Assembly: GCA_019873625.1 (NCBI GenBank)
Contig: JAIOAW010000001.1
Coordinates: 124,001 to 188,000, forward strand
From: Chloroflexota bacterium
GTDB taxonomy: Bacteria; Chloroflexota; Anaerolineae; UBA1429
Direction of reading: 5' to 3'
DNA: 64,000 bases
Of this stretch, positions 18,006-26,800 are shown piece by piece. Each line of letters starts with the position of its first letter. Within the stretch, counting starts at the first letter, position 1. The position numbers and the translations under genes are program-made. The notes beneath the pieces are model-generated. The model ran no database searches, was not told the origin of the DNA, and saw nothing but the letters and a program-made list of their open reading frames with translations.

Positions 18006-18845
18006 ATGCAGCCCAACCCCGTCTTCCTACGCATTGGCCCCATCACCATCTATTGGTACGGCGTGCTCATCGTGGTAGGGGCGATGCTGGCCGCGCACAT
18101 CGCGAGCCGGCTTTCGCGCCGCAACGGGCACAACCCCGAGGTGGCGTGGAACCTCTTGCTGGTCGTCCTCATCACGGGGATCATCGGGGCGCGGCTTTAC
18201 CACGTCATCTCCAGTTGGGATTATTACCGCCAGCACCCCAACGAGATTTTTGGCCTGCAGATGGCCGGCTTTGGCATCTTTGGCGCCTTCTTTGGGGGCC
18301 TGGTGGGGGTATGGGCCTTTACCCGCTTTTACCGCCTGCGCTTTCTCGAATGGGCCGATTACTGCGCGCCGGGCCTGCTCCTGGCACAAGCCATCGGGCG
18401 TTTTGGCAACTATTTCAATATGGAACTCTACGGCCCGCCCACCGATTTGCCCTGGGGCATCTATGTGCCTCCTTCACACCGCCTGCCGGAATACATTATG
18501 TATGAACGCTTTCATCCCACCTTTTTCTACGAATCGGCCCTGGACTTTTTAGGGGCGATGTTGCTCCTTTACCTGGCCTATCGCTGGCAAAAAGGGCGCC
18601 TTTGGGGAGACATCCTCTTTCTCTATGGGATGATCTATCCCTCTATTCGCTTCTTCATCGAGTACCTGCGGCCCGACGCTTGGAAGATGGGCGGCATCCC
18701 TGTGGCGCAACTCGTCTCCATCGCCTGTTTCGTCTTTTTCGGGGCGCTTTTCGTGATACGGCGCATCCTGCGGCGGCCGGCGATGATCTACACGCCGGGC
18801 ACCCCCTGGCAGCCGCCCCAAGAGGAGACGAAATCCCCGTCTTGA
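18006..18845 (+). CDS. lgt: Prolipoprotein diacylglyceryl transferase
   Basis: A 279-residue integral membrane enzyme that moves diacylglycerol from phosphatidylglycerol to the lipobox cysteine of prolipoproteins, the first step of lipoprotein maturation. It shows about seven membrane spans and the Lgt signature AIGRFGNYFNMELYG in mid-protein, plus FHPTFFYE and the IRFFIEYLR block near the C-terminus. The start is ATG 18006 with GGAGG upstream; the longer frame from 17967 lacks a ribosome site. A terminator follows directly, so it is probably monocistronic. The ZnuA lipoprotein at 57315-58286 is one likely substrate. Confidence 0.96.
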   Translation: MQPNPVFLRIGPITIYWYGVLIVVGAMLAAHIASRLSRRNGHNPEVAWNLLLVVLITGIIGARLYHVISSWDYYRQHPNEIFGLQMAGFGIFGAFFGGLVGVWAFTRFYRLRFLEWADYCAPGLLLAQAIGRFGNYFNMELYGPPTDLPWGIYVPPSHRLPEYIMYERFHPTFFYESALDFLGAMLLLYLAYRWQKGRLWGDILFLYGMIYPSIRFFIEYLRPDAWKMGGIPVAQLVSIACFVFFGALFVIRRILRRPAMIYTPGTPWQPPQEETKSPS

Positions 18846-18847
18846 GC

Positions 18848-18886
18848 AAATCCCCGCAGAGGCAACCCTCTGCGGGGATTTTTCTT
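18848..18886 (+). terminator. Rho-independent terminator after lgt
   Basis: A 15-bp stem AAATCCCCGCAGAGG / CCTCTGCGGGGATTT with a four-base loop, followed by a T-rich tract, 3 bases after the lgt stop. Confidence 0.9.
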
Positions 18887-18912
18887 TTCCTCACGAGGCC
18901 GCACCCCAAGGG

Positions 18913-19773
18913 CTAGACGAAGAGGGGCTGCATCCCCAACCGCGCCACCATCGCCTCCATCTCCTCATCGCTCGGGGCCTCGCGAAAGCGGCTCGCGGCA
19001 TCGAGGATGCGCGGCAGGAGATGGATGTCTCCCGAGGTGTTCAAAAAGACCTGAGGTTGCCTCCCCAACAGCCAATGCACGGCGCGGTCAATATCCGCCT
19101 GGTCCTCCAGCGGCTCATACCAGGTGCTGCGCGCGCGGGGCTTATCTCCCCACGGGCCTACGGCCAACGATTTGATCGTCTGCACAGCCACGTTGCGCTC
19201 CCGCGCCACCTTGAGGAGCGCCTCGAAATCGGCGGCGTATTGGGGGTTCTTCATCATAAGGTAGTTGCAGGGCAAAAGCACGCTATCGAAATCGAAACGC
19301 TCGAGGCTCTTGAGGTGCATCCTGGGGGCCGTTACCCCATGGCCCGTCACACCGATAAAGCGCACCAACCCCTCTTCGCGGGCCTCGATGGCGGCGCGCA
19401 GCGCGCCCTCTTCGCCCATAGCCGTCTCCCACTCGGCGGGGTCCACCAAGTTGTGGAGTTGGATAAGGTCCACGTAATCCACGCGCATACGTTCCAACGA
19501 ACGGCGGATTTGCTCGCGCGCAGCTTGGTAGGTGCGCTCGCCCGTTTTCGTTGCCAAGAAAAAGTCTTGGCGGTGCGCGGCCATCCATGGGCCGATGCGA
19601 TCCTCCGCCTCGCCATACGAAAAGGCCGTATCAATATGGTTCACGCCGTAGCGCAGGAGCACCTCCAAGGTGGCGTCGGCCTCGGCTTGGGTTACATGCC
19701 CCAGGGCCGCCGCGCCAAAGAGGGTGCGCGTGCTCTCGTGGCCCGTTCGCCCAAACATCATTTTGGGGATCAT
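18913..19773 (-). CDS. Aldo/keto reductase
   Basis: A 286-residue aldo/keto reductase of the YeaE/Tas-like branch. The active-site residues are present: Asp and Tyr in [12 protein letters not shown], Lys in LATKTGER and the barrel His in LIQLHNL. The start is ATG 19773 with GAGGAGG upstream; the open frame runs further to 19947 but that part overlaps the promoter region and looks like low-complexity non-coding translation. It is NADPH-dependent and cytoplasmic by family; the substrate is unknown. A good promoter lies about 80 bases upstream. Confidence 0.88.
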   Translation of the reverse strand: MIPKMMFGRTGHESTRTLFGAAALGHVTQAEADATLEVLLRYGVNHIDTAFSYGEAEDRIGPWMAAHRQDFFLATKTGERTYQAAREQIRRSLERMRVDYVDLIQLHNLVDPAEWETAMGEEGALRAAIEAREEGLVRFIGVTGHGVTAPRMHLKSLERFDFDSVLLPCNYLMMKNPQYAADFEALLKVARERNVAVQTIKSLAVGPWGDKPRARSTWYEPLEDQADIDRAVHWLLGRQPQVFLNTSGDIHLLPRILDAASRFREAPSDEEMEAMVARLGMQPLFV

Positions 19774-19854
19774 CTCTCTTACCTCCTCGATGGATACACA
19801 ACGTCCGCCTGCTATCCGTACTCGCCCACGGAGGCCCTCCTCCGCAGCGTCGTC

Positions 19855-19883
19855 ACGATACCACGGTGGGGTTCGCGCGTCAA
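19855..19883 (-). promoter_or_regulatory. Promoter of the 18913-19773 aldo/keto reductase gene
   Basis: On the minus strand TTGACG, 17 bases, TATCGT. The -35 element overlaps the stop codon of the upstream DUF2007-like gene. Confidence 0.6.
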
Positions 19884-20128
19884 CCCTCCGGGGTCGGCGC
19901 CTCGCCCAAGGGTTCCTCCTCAAGGATTTGGCGGGCGGCCGCTTCATCTTCTGGGCGCACCAGCACTTCCACGCGCCCCAGGCCGTCCACGGTCAGCCCG
20001 AGTACCCGGCCCACGGCCTCATAGCGCAACATCGCCGGGATACCTTCGGCCTCTAATTTGCTCTTGGCCACCTCAGCCCCCAGCGGCCCTTGAGAGACGT
20101 ACACGACGATGAACTCTTCTTGCGGCAC
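19880..20128 (-). CDS. DUF2007-like putative signal-transducing protein
   Basis: An 82-residue small protein. It begins [32 protein letters not shown], a ferredoxin-like pattern of a strand followed by a helix typical of DUF2007 proteins, in which a residue set reports 'which paralogue' through an alpha-beta fold. The start is GTG 20128 after GGGGAGAGGAAC; the longer frame to 20218 would cover the divergent PHP promoter. The function is unknown. It is divergent from the PHP-domain gene and lies upstream of an aldo/keto reductase. Confidence 0.7.
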   Translation of the reverse strand: MPQEEFIVVYVSQGPLGAEVAKSKLEAEGIPAMLRYEAVGRVLGLTVDGLGRVEVLVRPEDEAAARQILEEEPLGEAPTPEG

Positions 20129-20211
20129 GGTTTGTTCCTCTCCCCTTACAAGGCGCTGCCGCCCTCCTCCCTCTTTTTTGACGTTCGAGAGGGGCGCCCA
20201 AGGCAGCCATT

Positions 20212-20240
20212 TCGACAACTGGGCACACCGCGATTATACT
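20212..20240 (+). promoter_or_regulatory. Promoter of the PHP-domain gene
   Basis: TCGACA at 20212-20217, 17 bases, TATACT at 20235-20240; the start codon follows 30 bases later. Confidence 0.65.
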
Positions 20241-20269
20241 CATTTCAGCCTGAAAGGGGGGTATGCGCC

Positions 20270-20959
20270 TTGAAAGTTGACCTGCACGTTCACACGCGCT
20301 ATTCGCCCGATTCCTTGACCACGTTGCGAGACGTCCTCCGGTGGGCCGCGCGGCGCGGCCTGGGCGGCTTGGCCATCACCGATCACAACACCCTGGCCGG
20401 CGCCCGCGCCCTGAGCGCGATGGCCCCTTCGCTTCGTGTCATCGTCGGCGAAGAGATTATGACCACCGCCGGCGAGATCATCGGCCTCTTTCTGGAAGAA
20501 GAGATACCGGCCGGCCTTTCGCCCGCCGAGACGGCCGCGCGCATCCATGCCCAAGGGGGCCTCGTCTATGTGCCGCACCCGATGGATCGCCTGCGCCAGT
20601 CGGCGCTGGGGTTGGAGGCATTAATCGGCATCATTGACCAGGTGGATCTCATCGAGGCCTTGAACGCCCGCGTGACCTTCGCCCTCGATAATCGCCATGC
20701 CCAGGCCCTGGCGCGGGCCTACCGCCTGCCCCAAGCGGCGGGGAGCGATGCCCATCAAGGGTTCGAGATCGGCCGCGCCTATGTGGAGATGCCCCCCTTT
20801 CACGATGCGCCCAGTTTTCTGCGGGCCATTCGCCAAGGCACGGTGCACGGGCATATCTCCTTCCCGCTGGTGCACGTGGGCAGCACCTATGCACGGGTAG
20901 CCAAGGAATTGCTGGCTATGGCGCCCTTTGCCGGCAACAAGGGGACGTTCCTCCACTGA
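20270..20959 (+). CDS. PHP-domain phosphoesterase
   Basis: A 229-residue PHP-family metal-dependent phosphoesterase. The four family motifs are visible: DLHVHTRYS near the N-terminus, ITDHN, a YVPHP segment, and AGSDAH. Stand-alone PHP proteins of this size hydrolyse nucleoside 3',5'-bisphosphates or short oligonucleotides (RNase AM type) or sugar phosphates; which applies here is not shown. The start is TTG 20270, preceded by GGGGGG at 9 bases; there is no in-frame ATG or GTG nearby, and an out-of-frame ATGCGC five-codon frame overlaps it. Confidence 0.85.
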   Translation: MKVDLHVHTRYSPDSLTTLRDVLRWAARRGLGGLAITDHNTLAGARALSAMAPSLRVIVGEEIMTTAGEIIGLFLEEEIPAGLSPAETAARIHAQGGLVYVPHPMDRLRQSALGLEALIGIIDQVDLIEALNARVTFALDNRHAQALARAYRLPQAAGSDAHQGFEIGRAYVEMPPFHDAPSFLRAIRQGTVHGHISFPLVHVGSTYARVAKELLAMAPFAGNKGTFLH

Positions 20960-20993
20960 AAAGGGCCTAGGCCGGCTCATAGCACACGAGGGG

Positions 20994-21086
20994 ATGATGC
21001 ACGATCAACAACACAGAACGCCCGTGATGGGTGAACCCTCTGGGGTGGCCTCTGCGGGCCAGCCCCGTAAAAGATTGGGGCTATGA
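20994..21086 (+). CDS. Possible 30-residue ORF coupled to the PrsW-like gene
   Basis: ATGATG at 20994 opens a 30-codon frame (MMHDQQHRTPVMGEPSG..., ending PRKRLGL) after the purine-rich CACGAGGGG. Its TGA overlaps the ATG of the PrsW-like gene (ATGA). No family or hydrophobic span is seen. The overlap is the only support; it could be a translational-coupling leader or a chance frame. Confidence 0.3.
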   Translation: MMHDQQHRTPVMGEPSGVASAGQPRKRLGL

Positions 21087-22060
21087 CGCTCCTTTCCCCT
21101 TTGGCGAGCGCCCTCTTGACTGTGGGCTACGTCCTGCTCATCTGGCGGATAGATCGCTACGAGCGCGAACCCCTCAAACTCCTCGCGATCGCCTTCCTTT
21201 GGGGCGCCCTCCCCGCCGTCATCGCCTCGGCCCTGTTCGAATCGGCCCTGGGGCGCTTTTGGGTCGCCCTCTTTGCAGATTACGCCGAGTGGCTCTCCAC
21301 AAGCCTTGTGGCGCCCCCCATCGAAGAAGTGCTGAAGGGGCTGGCCGTTGGGGCCATCTACCGCCTAGCGCGCCACGAGTTCGACGGCGCTCTGGATGGC
21401 ATCGTCTATGGGTCGCTCGTGGGGTTCGGCTTTGCGATGACGGAAAACGCGCTCTATTTCTGGGCGGCCCAAGCCCAAGGGGACCTAAGCCACTGGGCCG
21501 CCGTCGTGGCGGGGCGGGGGCTGGCCTTTGGGCTGAACCACGCCCTATTCACCTCGTTCACCGGGATTGGCCTGGGCGTGATGCGCTATTGGAAGCATCC
21601 CACCGCCAAGGCCGCTGCGGCCCTCTTGGGGCTGGGGGCGGCTATTCTCTCTCACACCCTCCACAATGCCTTTGCGGCGAGCGACCTCTGCTTGGTGAGC
21701 CTGGTGCTCGATTGGGCGGGTGTGCTCGTGGTGCTAGGCATTATCCTGCTCGCCTGGCAACGGGAGCAGGCCTGGATGCGAACCCATCTCGCCGAGGAGG
21801 TCGAACGGGGCCTCCTGACGCAGGATGAACTCGATCTCGTCACCTCGCGCGGGCGCCGCTACCGCGAACTTGTGCGCGCCCTGGGGCGCGGTGGGAACCT
21901 AAAACGAGCGCGCCTCTGGCAGGATTTCGCGAATACGGCCGCTGAACTGGCCTTCAAAAAACACCAACTTGCCGTGATGGGCGAAGAACGCAACAATAGC
22001 GCGTACATTGCACATTTGCGCGAGCGATTACAGGCCCTGCGGGCCAAGTTGGCCGCGTAA
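21083..22060 (+). CDS. PrsW-like intramembrane metalloprotease (CPBP/PrsW superfamily)
   Basis: A 325-residue protein with about seven membrane spans in the first 235 residues and a cytosolic, charged tail. The metal-site pattern of PrsW proteases is present: Glu81-Glu82 (PPIEEVLKG), Glu121 (GFAMTENALYF), His153 (GLNHALFTS) and His191/His194 (LSHTLHN). PrsW cleaves anti-sigma factors at site 1 in Bacillus; here no sigma/anti-sigma gene is adjacent, so the substrate is unknown. The stop lies 24 bases before a Gfo/Idh gene, which may be co-transcribed. Confidence 0.87.
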   Translation: MTLLSPLASALLTVGYVLLIWRIDRYEREPLKLLAIAFLWGALPAVIASALFESALGRFWVALFADYAEWLSTSLVAPPIEEVLKGLAVGAIYRLARHEFDGALDGIVYGSLVGFGFAMTENALYFWAAQAQGDLSHWAAVVAGRGLAFGLNHALFTSFTGIGLGVMRYWKHPTAKAAAALLGLGAAILSHTLHNAFAASDLCLVSLVLDWAGVLVVLGIILLAWQREQAWMRTHLAEEVERGLLTQDELDLVTSRGRRYRELVRALGRGGNLKRARLWQDFANTAAELAFKKHQLAVMGEERNNSAYIAHLRERLQALRAKLAA

Positions 22061-22084
22061 AACGGCCCCAAAGGAGGATCACCT

Positions 22085-23341
22085 ATGGTCAAAACGCGTT
22101 ATGCCCTTGTGGGCACCGGGGGGCGCGGGTTCAGTATGTTCGCCCGGCCCTTGGTGCGAGATTTCGCCGACGTCGCCGACCTCGTGGCCCTGTGCGACCG
22201 CAACCCCAAGCGTATGGCTGCCGTCACCCAGCGGCTGGGCAGGGATATCCCATCGTTTACCTCATTTGAAGAGATGCTCGAGGAGGCGCGGCCCGATGTG
22301 GTCATCGTCTGCACGATGGACGGCACGCACCATGCGTACATCTTGCGCGCCCTGGAGGCGGGCTGTGAGGTCATCACCGAAAAACCGATGACCACCACGG
22401 CCGAGCGCGTCCGCGCCATCCTCGATATGGAACGGCGCACGGGGCGCAGGGTGCGCGTCAGTTTCAACGCGCGTTACGGCGCGGCAGCGGAGGCCATCTA
22501 TCGCCTTTTGCGCCAAGGCGTCATCGGCGAGGTCCTCTCCGCCGATTTTGTCGAGTACCTGAACACCTCACACGGCGCGGACTATTTTCGGCGCTGGCAC
22601 CGCCGCAAAGAGAATTCGGGCGGCCTCATCATCCACAAGGCCACCCACCATTTTGACCAACTGAACTGGTGGATCAGCGCCGACCCCGAACTCGTCTATG
22701 CCCAAGGGAGGCTGGCCTTTTATGGGCCAAAGCGCGAGGCGCGCGGCGAACGGTGCCTCACCTGTCCGCACAAGGCGCATTGCGCCTTCTATCTCGATTT
22801 GACGGCCAATGAAACCCTCCGTGCCCTATACCTAGAGGCCGAGGAGGCCGACGGCTACTGGCGCGACCGCTGCGTCTTTGCGGAGGAAATAGATATCGAG
22901 GATACCCTGGCGGTGATCATCCGCTACCAAAATGGCGTGCTCGTTACCTATGCGCTCAACGCCTTTGCCCCCTTTGAGGGGCAGCGCATCGGGTTCAACG
23001 GCACCCAAGGCCGCCTGGAGGTGGATTTAGTGAACGAGTACCACGGCCCTGACGAGGCGGGCCGCGTGCGCGTCTACCCGCTCGATGTGCCGGCCGTGGT
23101 GCGCGTAAACCCGCTCTTTGGGCACCCCTATACGGTGCCCATCGAGGCGCGCGAGGCGGGCGAACACGGCGGGGCCGATGCGCGCATTCGCGAGCATCTC
23201 TTCCGCGAGGGCCTGCCCGACCCCCTTTCCCAGCGCGCCGGCTCTTGGGCGGGGGCGATGTCTGTGCTCATCGGCGTGGCGGGCAACCTCTCGATGGAGA
23301 CGGGCCAGCCCGTGAGGATTGGGGATCTATTGAACCCATAA
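22085..23341 (+). CDS. Gfo/Idh/MocA family oxidoreductase with cysteine cluster
   Basis: A 418-residue NAD(P)-dependent dehydrogenase. The Rossmann loop VGTGGRG is at residues 9-15 and E99-K100-P101 is the catalytic-lysine motif. The C-terminal domain has IIHKATHHFDQLNWW in place of the usual D-x3-H helix start. Unusual is a Cys cluster at Cys224, Cys227 and Cys233 (ERCLTCPHKAHC) with Cys263 further on, which could hold zinc or an Fe-S centre; similar cysteine-bearing members are recalled but not characterised. AAAGGAGG precedes the ATG. It follows the PrsW-like gene by 24 bases and ends before a strong palindrome. The substrate is unknown. Confidence 0.9.
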   Translation: MVKTRYALVGTGGRGFSMFARPLVRDFADVADLVALCDRNPKRMAAVTQRLGRDIPSFTSFEEMLEEARPDVVIVCTMDGTHHAYILRALEAGCEVITEKPMTTTAERVRAILDMERRTGRRVRVSFNARYGAAAEAIYRLLRQGVIGEVLSADFVEYLNTSHGADYFRRWHRRKENSGGLIIHKATHHFDQLNWWISADPELVYAQGRLAFYGPKREARGERCLTCPHKAHCAFYLDLTANETLRALYLEAEEADGYWRDRCVFAEEIDIEDTLAVIIRYQNGVLVTYALNAFAPFEGQRIGFNGTQGRLEVDLVNEYHGPDEAGRVRVYPLDVPAVVRVNPLFGHPYTVPIEAREAGEHGGADARIREHLFREGLPDPLSQRAGSWAGAMSVLIGVAGNLSMETGQPVRIGDLLNP

Positions 23342-23389
23342 TAGCGCCGCAGAAGATCCTTTGGCGTGCGAAAGATACGCTTCCGCAAG

Positions 23390-23417
23390 GGGGAGCGAGG
23401 GATATCCCTCGCTCCCC
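23390..23417. terminator. Perfect palindrome between convergent genes
   Basis: A 28-base perfect palindrome (GGGGAGCGAGGGAT and its complement, centre GATATC) between the convergent Gfo/Idh gene (ends 23341) and isomerase gene (ends 23430). It probably acts as a two-way terminator; it lacks a T-run. Confidence 0.55.
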
Positions 23418-23429
23418 TCCCATTGGGGC

Positions 23430-24830
23430 CTAACTGTGTTGGTACACATCCCAGCCGAAATAGGTCTCAAAGGCCTCCGCCAAAATGCTCGCCGCAGGGG
23501 CGGGGTTCACGGCACAGTGGTGCTCAAACCCATTCTTGCAGACGTATTTGAGGAGCGATTGCAGGTTGGGCACCTCCACCACAGCGCGCCCGCCGAAGGT
23601 CTCCAAGGGGTCATCCGTAAAGCGGCCATCCCCTACGTAGGCGCGAAGGATGCCGTTCCAATCATCCGTGGTGATGCGGGCGTAACTCATCGGCCCAGCC
23701 GGCACGCGCCCGGCGATGGTGCCCCAGGTATTCGCCGACCCGAGCGTGGTGCCGAGGATCTCGCCATAGGCCATCTCGGCCTCTTGGAAGAAACTCTTGG
23801 GCCAGTTGGAGCAGTGGAAGAGGACACACTTGTTCGGGTCATCGCCATAGTTGTTGTTCCAATCCACCAGGGCGCTAGGCTTGCCCGTGGCGAGTTGCAG
23901 GGCATACATCGAGAGGGCGCCCGTTACGTCCACCTCGCAGGCGGAGGGCATCAGCCGCTCGCTCATCATACTCATCACGCTGCAGGCCATGCTGCCCCAG
24001 TTGTGCTGGAGCGAGGTCCAGCACTGCACCGCCGTGATGTGGATGCTATTCGCCGTCATCCATGCCTCGAGCGCGGCGGCCAGTTTCGCCATCTGCATCA
24101 GGGGCCGAGAGGGCACCCGGGCCGTGGGCACATAGGCGCGGAGGGCCTCCAACTTGGCCTGCACCGGGGCGCTGTCATCCGCCAGCCTCTCCGCATTCCC
24201 CAAGATCTCCGAGAGGTCCACCGTAACCACGCTGATGCCATAGGCCTGCAAGAGTTTTTCGCTGTAGCGCACCGTGTTAAAGGCCCCTGGCCGCGCCCCC
24301 ACGGCGCCCACGCGGGCCTTCCTCAACCCATTCACCACGCGGCACACCCCCAAAAAGCGCTCCAGGTCGGCCTTGAAGGCCTCACTCAAGGGCGCCACCG
24401 TGTGCGTTTCGGTGAGCGTAAAGGGGTAGCCGTACTGCTTGAGGTTGTTGCACACCGAGATCTTGCCGCAAAAGGCATCTCGCCGCCGCTCGACGCGCAG
24501 TTGGCCCAAATCATCGGGGTAGGCCTGCACGAGGATGGGCACCCTCAGGCCGGAGAGTTTGATGGCATCGGCCACGCCGCGCTCATCGCCAAAGTTCGGG
24601 AGGGAGACGAGGATGCCTTCAATCTCATCGGCGTGGGCCTTGAATAGCGCGGCGCACTTCTGGGCATCTTCCCAGGTCTCCACGCCGCCCAGTTTGGTGG
24701 CGGATTCATCCAACCAGATGGGCGTGATGCCCATCTCGGCAAAGACCTTGGCCAAATCTTGCCGGGCCTCTTGCACCAGGATATCAGGGAAAAAGTCGCG
24801 GTTCCCAACGATCACCCCAAGCGTTGCCAT
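23430..24830 (-). CDS. L-fucose/L-arabinose isomerase family protein (COG2407)
   Basis: A 466-residue member of the L-fucose isomerase superfamily, which interconverts aldose and ketose sugars with Mn2+. The ligand set is visible at Glu299 ([10 protein letters not shown]), Asp323 (LVDWNN) and His339 (LFHCSN). It is shorter than true FucI (about 590), so it belongs to the uncharacterised COG2407 branch. The start is ATG 24830, six bases after GGAGG; an ATG two codons earlier abuts the ribosome site. It is the last gene of an operon with a VOC protein and a COG4091 oxidoreductase. Confidence 0.88.
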   Translation of the reverse strand: MATLGVIVGNRDFFPDILVQEARQDLAKVFAEMGITPIWLDESATKLGGVETWEDAQKCAALFKAHADEIEGILVSLPNFGDERGVADAIKLSGLRVPILVQAYPDDLGQLRVERRRDAFCGKISVCNNLKQYGYPFTLTETHTVAPLSEAFKADLERFLGVCRVVNGLRKARVGAVGARPGAFNTVRYSEKLLQAYGISVVTVDLSEILGNAERLADDSAPVQAKLEALRAYVPTARVPSRPLMQMAKLAAALEAWMTANSIHITAVQCWTSLQHNWGSMACSVMSMMSERLMPSACEVDVTGALSMYALQLATGKPSALVDWNNNYGDDPNKCVLFHCSNWPKSFFQEAEMAYGEILGTTLGSANTWGTIAGRVPAGPMSYARITTDDWNGILRAYVGDGRFTDDPLETFGGRAVVEVPNLQSLLKYVCKNGFEHHCAVNPAPAASILAEAFETYFGWDVYQHS

Positions 24831-24867
24831 CGTCATCCTCCTTTCGTGATAAGAGCATTTCTGAATC

Positions 24868-25404
24868 CTAAGAAGCGGCGGATTTCTCAGCACCCTCTTC
24901 GGGGGGATAGGTCTTTTCCGGCGCGGTGCGCCGTAGGGGCCGTTGGATGAGTTCAACGGTTACCCCCAAGAGCGGCTCCGTATCGAGATAGGCGTAATAG
25001 CCATCGCCATCGGCCCCAAAACCGGCCCCTTCCTGCGTCACGCGCAGCCCCGCAGCCTTTGCCCGGTGTAGCGCCTCGGTCATATCCTCCACAAGGACGC
25101 CGATATGATGCACGCCATACCCATGTTCGCGCACGAAATCGGCATACACCGTCTCTCCCTCGCCGAGTTCAATGAGTTCGAGGCGCAAGGCACCGACATA
25201 GGCTAGGGCCAAACGCATCGAGTACTCCACGGGCCGGCCCTGGTAGGTCATCTTGTTCAGGAGCGGCTTGCCGTAGGTGTAAAAGTGCCACGGCCCGATG
25301 CCGAAAAGGCGCACATAGGCCTCGACGGCCTCCTCGAGGTTCGGCACGATGAGGGCGATCTGCGCGATGCTCTTTGCGAGGAAGGGGAGCGCTCCGGCGA
25401 GCAT
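24868..25404 (-). CDS. VOC family protein (glyoxalase / methylmalonyl-CoA epimerase-like)
   Basis: A 178-residue two-module vicinal-oxygen-chelate protein. Metal-ligand positions read Gln ([12 protein letters not shown]), His ([11 protein letters not shown]) and Glu (GVTVELIQ); Gln in the first slot is common in the glyoxalase_4 branch. About 25 polar residues follow the fold. It likely isomerises or dehydrates a metal-chelated sugar or acid in the same pathway as its operon neighbours, the COG4091 oxidoreductase (20 bases upstream) and COG2407 isomerase (37 bases downstream). The substrate is unknown. Confidence 0.85.
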   Translation of the reverse strand: MLAGALPFLAKSIAQIALIVPNLEEAVEAYVRLFGIGPWHFYTYGKPLLNKMTYQGRPVEYSMRLALAYVGALRLELIELGEGETVYADFVREHGYGVHHIGVLVEDMTEALHRAKAAGLRVTQEGAGFGADGDGYYAYLDTEPLLGVTVELIQRPLRRTAPEKTYPPEEGAEKSAAS

Positions 25405-25424
25405 ATCTCACGCTCCTTGGCGCC

Positions 25425-26744
25425 CTAGGCGCTGGGCGCCGAACGCACCGTGCGGGCGAAACCGACCATGCTATCCTGCAGTTGGCGCAACCGATAGACG
25501 AAACGCGTCGTATCGGGCGCCACATTGGCATAGGTGAGGATCTCGCCCTTGGGCACCTCCTGCACCACCTTGCCGCCCGCCGCCAGGCCCACCGGAAGGC
25601 CGCCGAGCGCTACGGCCTCTCGATAGGTATAGATGCGGCCAAAATAATCGGCCTCGCCGATTTCGCCGAGGGTTTCGCCGGGTCGCAGGTTTCGTTTGGC
25701 CACGGCCACCACCTCGCTTGCCATCGCCCGGGAGGCGATCGTCTCCTCATGGTAGAGGACCGCCTCGGCCACGGCGAGGGGCGTCTCGATATTGCAGAGG
25801 TGATAGGGACGATAGAGGGTGAAATAAGGCCCTGGCCCCATCCCCACGAACCCCATATCCGTGGCGATGCGGCGATCATCCGTGGCGACGATGACGAACA
25901 CGCCCGGTGCCACCTTGCCCGTGGAATAATCCACCCGCCCGCGCCCGCTGAGGATGCCCCCATCCTCCTTGGGGACGAGCACCTTGCAGAGGTCGGGCAC
26001 ATCCACCTGCGGGCCGTGCATCCCGGGCACATCGGGGATCAACCCCGTAGCGTTAGAGACGGCGGCCATCTCCACCATCGTCTTGGTACCATCTTTGAAG
26101 GCCGCGAGCATCTTGGGGTTCATCCCCCGGCGCAGGGCCTCTTCGCGGCAGGAATCGGGCGTGGCGTCATAGTCTATGGGGTTATTCTTCCCCTTGCCCA
26201 CGCAGACGATCTCGAACCCCAAAGCGTCGGCCTGGTTGAAGAGCATCTTACAAACGCCCGGCTCATCGCCAAAGGCGGCGGTGTAGACGACGTCAGCCCG
26301 CAGAGCCACCTCTCGGAGGAGTGGGCCGACGGTTACATCCGTTTCCACATTGAGCATAATGACGTGCTGCTCGGAGAGGATGGCGCTCCAGGCCACCGTA
26401 GCGCCCACCTCCGGCGACCCCGTCGCCTCCACGATGGCATCGAGCTGTTCGAGTTGGGTCAAGAGGAGCGCGTTCGGCGTTACGACGTATTCGCCGCGAT
26501 CCAGGGCATCGGCGGCTATTCCAAGGTTCTCCGTAACGCGGATCCTCTGCCGTGGGATGCCCATAGCCCTGAGGGCCTCTAAGGGGCGCTGGATATCCAC
26601 ATCGGCCACGGCCACGCACTCCATACCGGGCATAGCGTGCATCACGTGCATCAGGCCAGAACCCATCTGCCCACATCCCACCAACCCCACCTGGATGGGG
26701 GTCCCTTCCGCCTCGCGCTCGCGCAAAAGGTCATTCAATGGCAT
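25425..26744 (-). CDS. Homoserine-dehydrogenase-like NAD(P) oxidoreductase with C-terminal SAF domain (COG4091)
   Basis: A 439-residue protein. The N-terminal Rossmann fold has [12 protein letters not shown] (about residues 20-31) and an [10 protein letters not shown] segment as in homoserine dehydrogenase-like NAD_binding_3 domains; the C-terminal part from about residue 350 ([12 protein letters not shown]) fits a SAF domain. The COG4091 family is annotated as predicted homoserine dehydrogenase, but the context here is a sugar-type operon with VOC and isomerase genes, so it more likely works on a sugar acid or polyol derivative. Strong ribosome site AAAGGAGG before the ATG. Confidence 0.82.
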   Translation of the reverse strand: MPLNDLLREREAEGTPIQVGLVGCGQMGSGLMHVMHAMPGMECVAVADVDIQRPLEALRAMGIPRQRIRVTENLGIAADALDRGEYVVTPNALLLTQLEQLDAIVEATGSPEVGATVAWSAILSEQHVIMLNVETDVTVGPLLREVALRADVVYTAAFGDEPGVCKMLFNQADALGFEIVCVGKGKNNPIDYDATPDSCREEALRRGMNPKMLAAFKDGTKTMVEMAAVSNATGLIPDVPGMHGPQVDVPDLCKVLVPKEDGGILSGRGRVDYSTGKVAPGVFVIVATDDRRIATDMGFVGMGPGPYFTLYRPYHLCNIETPLAVAEAVLYHEETIASRAMASEVVAVAKRNLRPGETLGEIGEADYFGRIYTYREAVALGGLPVGLAAGGKVVQEVPKGEILTYANVAPDTTRFVYRLRQLQDSMVGFARTVRSAPSA

Positions 26745-26769
26745 AGAACCTCCTTTTCTGCCCCTCCGG

Positions 26770-26800
26770 CCCTCTCTCAGGTTTGAAACCTGCGGGAGGG
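26770..26800. repeat. Palindromic repeat, copy 1 (imperfect), forming the methyltransferase 3' end
   Basis: CAGGTTTGAAACCTG is a perfect 15-base core, flanked by CCCTC...GAGGG with two mismatches. The right arm AACCTGCGGGAGG is shared with copies at 32036-32068 and 45120-45152. Read on the minus strand, it encodes the last eight residues and stop (PSRRFQT) of the DNA methyltransferase gene. Confidence 0.75.
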
